DNA from: Rhodoblastus sp963828185
GTDB lineage: Bacteria > Pseudomonadota > Alphaproteobacteria > Rhizobiales > Beijerinckiaceae
Length of the DNA stretch: 64,000 nt
Reading direction: 5' to 3'
Assembly (NCBI GenBank): GCA_963828185.1
Contig: CAWHDV010000019.1
Location: 310,001 to 374,000, forward strand
In this document: positions 63,148 to 64,000 of the stretch, one piece after another
How the letters are laid out: every line of letters begins with the position of its first letter
Numbering within the stretch: position 1 is the first letter of the stretch
Translations under genes and position numbers: made by a program
Notes under the pieces: generated by a model
What the model saw: only the letters and a program-made list of their open reading frames with translations
The model's database searches: none
What the model was told of the DNA's origin: nothing

Positions 63148-64000
63148 TGGGCGCGCCGTTGCAAAACCCGACCCAGGCGGAACAGGATTTTTCGCAAGCC
63201 TTCCTGCTGGCGCAAAATGATTTCCCCGACACCGCCGAGCGCCAAAGGTCCTTCGAGCGTTTCGCCCGCTCCGGCCTGCCGACGCGCCGCGTCGAATCCT
63301 GGCATTACACGGATTTGCGCGCGAAATTGCGCCAGGCGCCGCCGCTCGCCGTTGCTCCGGAGGCGGCTTCGCTGGCTTACGCCCGCGCGTCGCTTGAAAA
63401 AGTCGCGGCGAAGGACACGCTGAAACTTGTGCTGGTCGACGGGTATTTCTTGCCCGAATTGTCTGACGATTTTTCGGGCGTCGGCGGGGTCAAGGTCCGT
63501 CCGCTCGCCTCGATCAGCCCGGACGAGCATGTCGCCTTGAAAATGCGCGAAATGGCGGGGTTCGCCGCCGATCCGCTGCTCGATCTCAACGCCGCCTTCT
63601 GGCGCAATGGCGTTGTGGTCGAGGTCGCGGATGGCGCGCGTCCCGGCCAGCCGATCGAGATCGTCGCGCTTGACGGCGCCAATGGTGGGCAGAGCCGCTT
63701 TTCCCGCAATTTCGTCATGGTCGGCAACGGCGCGCAGCTTCGTCTCGTCGAGACCCGCGCGGAAGGCATTGGCGGTTTTGGCGACAGCGCGCTGTTCCTG
63801 TCGCTGGGCCAGGCGGCGGAGGTCGATTACGCCTGCCGCGGACTCGACGCCGCGCCGGTCGACGTGCAGAATTTCATCGCTACGCTCGACGCGGACGCGA
63901 AATTGCGCGCCGCGACGATGATCGGCGGGGCGACCTTCCTGCGCCGCCAGCTGTTCGTCGCCTGCAAGGGCGAAAACGCCGAGCTTCATCTTGGTGGCGC
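63147..64000 (+). CDS. sufD: SufD Fe-S assembly protein (5' part, cut by window end)
   Basis: The visible 284 residues match SufD: the N-terminal helical part with SGLPTRRVESWHYTDLRAKL, then the beta-helix core (FWRNGVVVEVADGARPGQ; NFVMVGNGAQLRLVETRAEG). It pairs with SufB and SufC. ATG 63147 overlaps the sufC stop. The frame is intact to the window edge. Confidence 0.95.
   Translation, partial: MGAPLQNPTQAEQDFSQAFLLAQNDFPDTAERQRSFERFARSGLPTRRVESWHYTDLRAKLRQAPPLAVAPEAASLAYARASLEKVAAKDTLKLVLVDGYFLPELSDDFSGVGGVKVRPLASISPDEHVALKMREMAGFAADPLLDLNAAFWRNGVVVEVADGARPGQPIEIVALDGANGGQSRFSRNFVMVGNGAQLRLVETRAEGIGGFGDSALFLSLGQAAEVDYACRGLDAAPVDVQNFIATLDADAKLRAATMIGGATFLRRQLFVACKGENAELHLGG

Noticed and set aside
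1..64000. CRISPR arrays, insertion sequences or rRNA genes
   Set aside because: No array of regular direct repeats with spacers, no transposase-like frame with terminal repeats and no rRNA sequence was seen.

Overview
The window looks like a chromosome segment of an alphaproteobacterium of the order Hyphomicrobiales, possibly a Beijerinckiaceae/Methylocystaceae-type organism. This rests on GC-rich coding sequence, an imuA-imuB-dnaE2 SOS cassette with a GAAC-N7-GAAC LexA box, a TTAA-N7-TTAA CtrA-type box, an aerobic cob pathway with cbiD and bluB, and the desulfurase-sufB-sufC-sufD order. Genus cannot be fixed from the sequence alone.

Layout. 1-15.5 kb: the right part of a prophage whose tail-tip genes resemble those of gene transfer agents (TIM-barrel/DUF2460, DUF2460, DUF2163, NlpC/P60, tail hub). 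Small structural and fibre genes, a GH26-like glycosidase, two lysins and small membrane proteins follow, ending at a strong terminator near 15.5 kb. From about 8.8 to 14.4 kb many reading frames are broken by apparent single-base losses. 15.5-21.2 kb: SOS mutasome. 21.3-22.4 kb: tRNA-Leu(UAA) and a nucleotidyltransferase-fold gene whose start lies in a palindrome. 22.4-33.5 kb: housekeeping and regulation (DnaJ-like, lipoproteins, PdxH, Nudix, a sigma/anti-sigma-like fusion, FabI, a phosphatase, TyrA-like, an MHYT-GGDEF-EAL protein, an SDR).

33.7-39.9 kb: a 1355-residue membrane-bound one-module peptide synthetase (A-T, then six membrane segments around three soluble repeats). This matches the epsilon-poly-lysine synthetase architecture, and its A-domain pocket looks lysine-like. 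A MarR regulator and an amidase follow. 40-43.2 kb: metallophosphoesterase, histone-deacetylase-family enzyme and L,D-transpeptidase lipoprotein.

43.3-57.7 kb: a cobalamin riboswitch and the cob cluster cobW-cobN-cobG-cobH-cobI-cobJ, cobK (reverse), cobL-cobE-cobM, cbiD (reverse), cobB-bluB. Together these supply most corrin-ring steps, cobalt insertion and the lower ligand base. cobG carries an in-frame palindromic repeat. 57.9-59.6 kb: a small membrane protein behind an FNR-like site and a PLP decarboxylase. 59.6-64 kb: cysteine desulfurase, sufB (frameshifted as given), sufC and the 5' part of sufD, for Fe-S cluster assembly.

The most unusual items are the poly-lysine-synthetase-like gene, the sigma/anti-sigma fusion, the palindrome inside cobG, and the dense run of frameshifts in the prophage fibre/lysis block.
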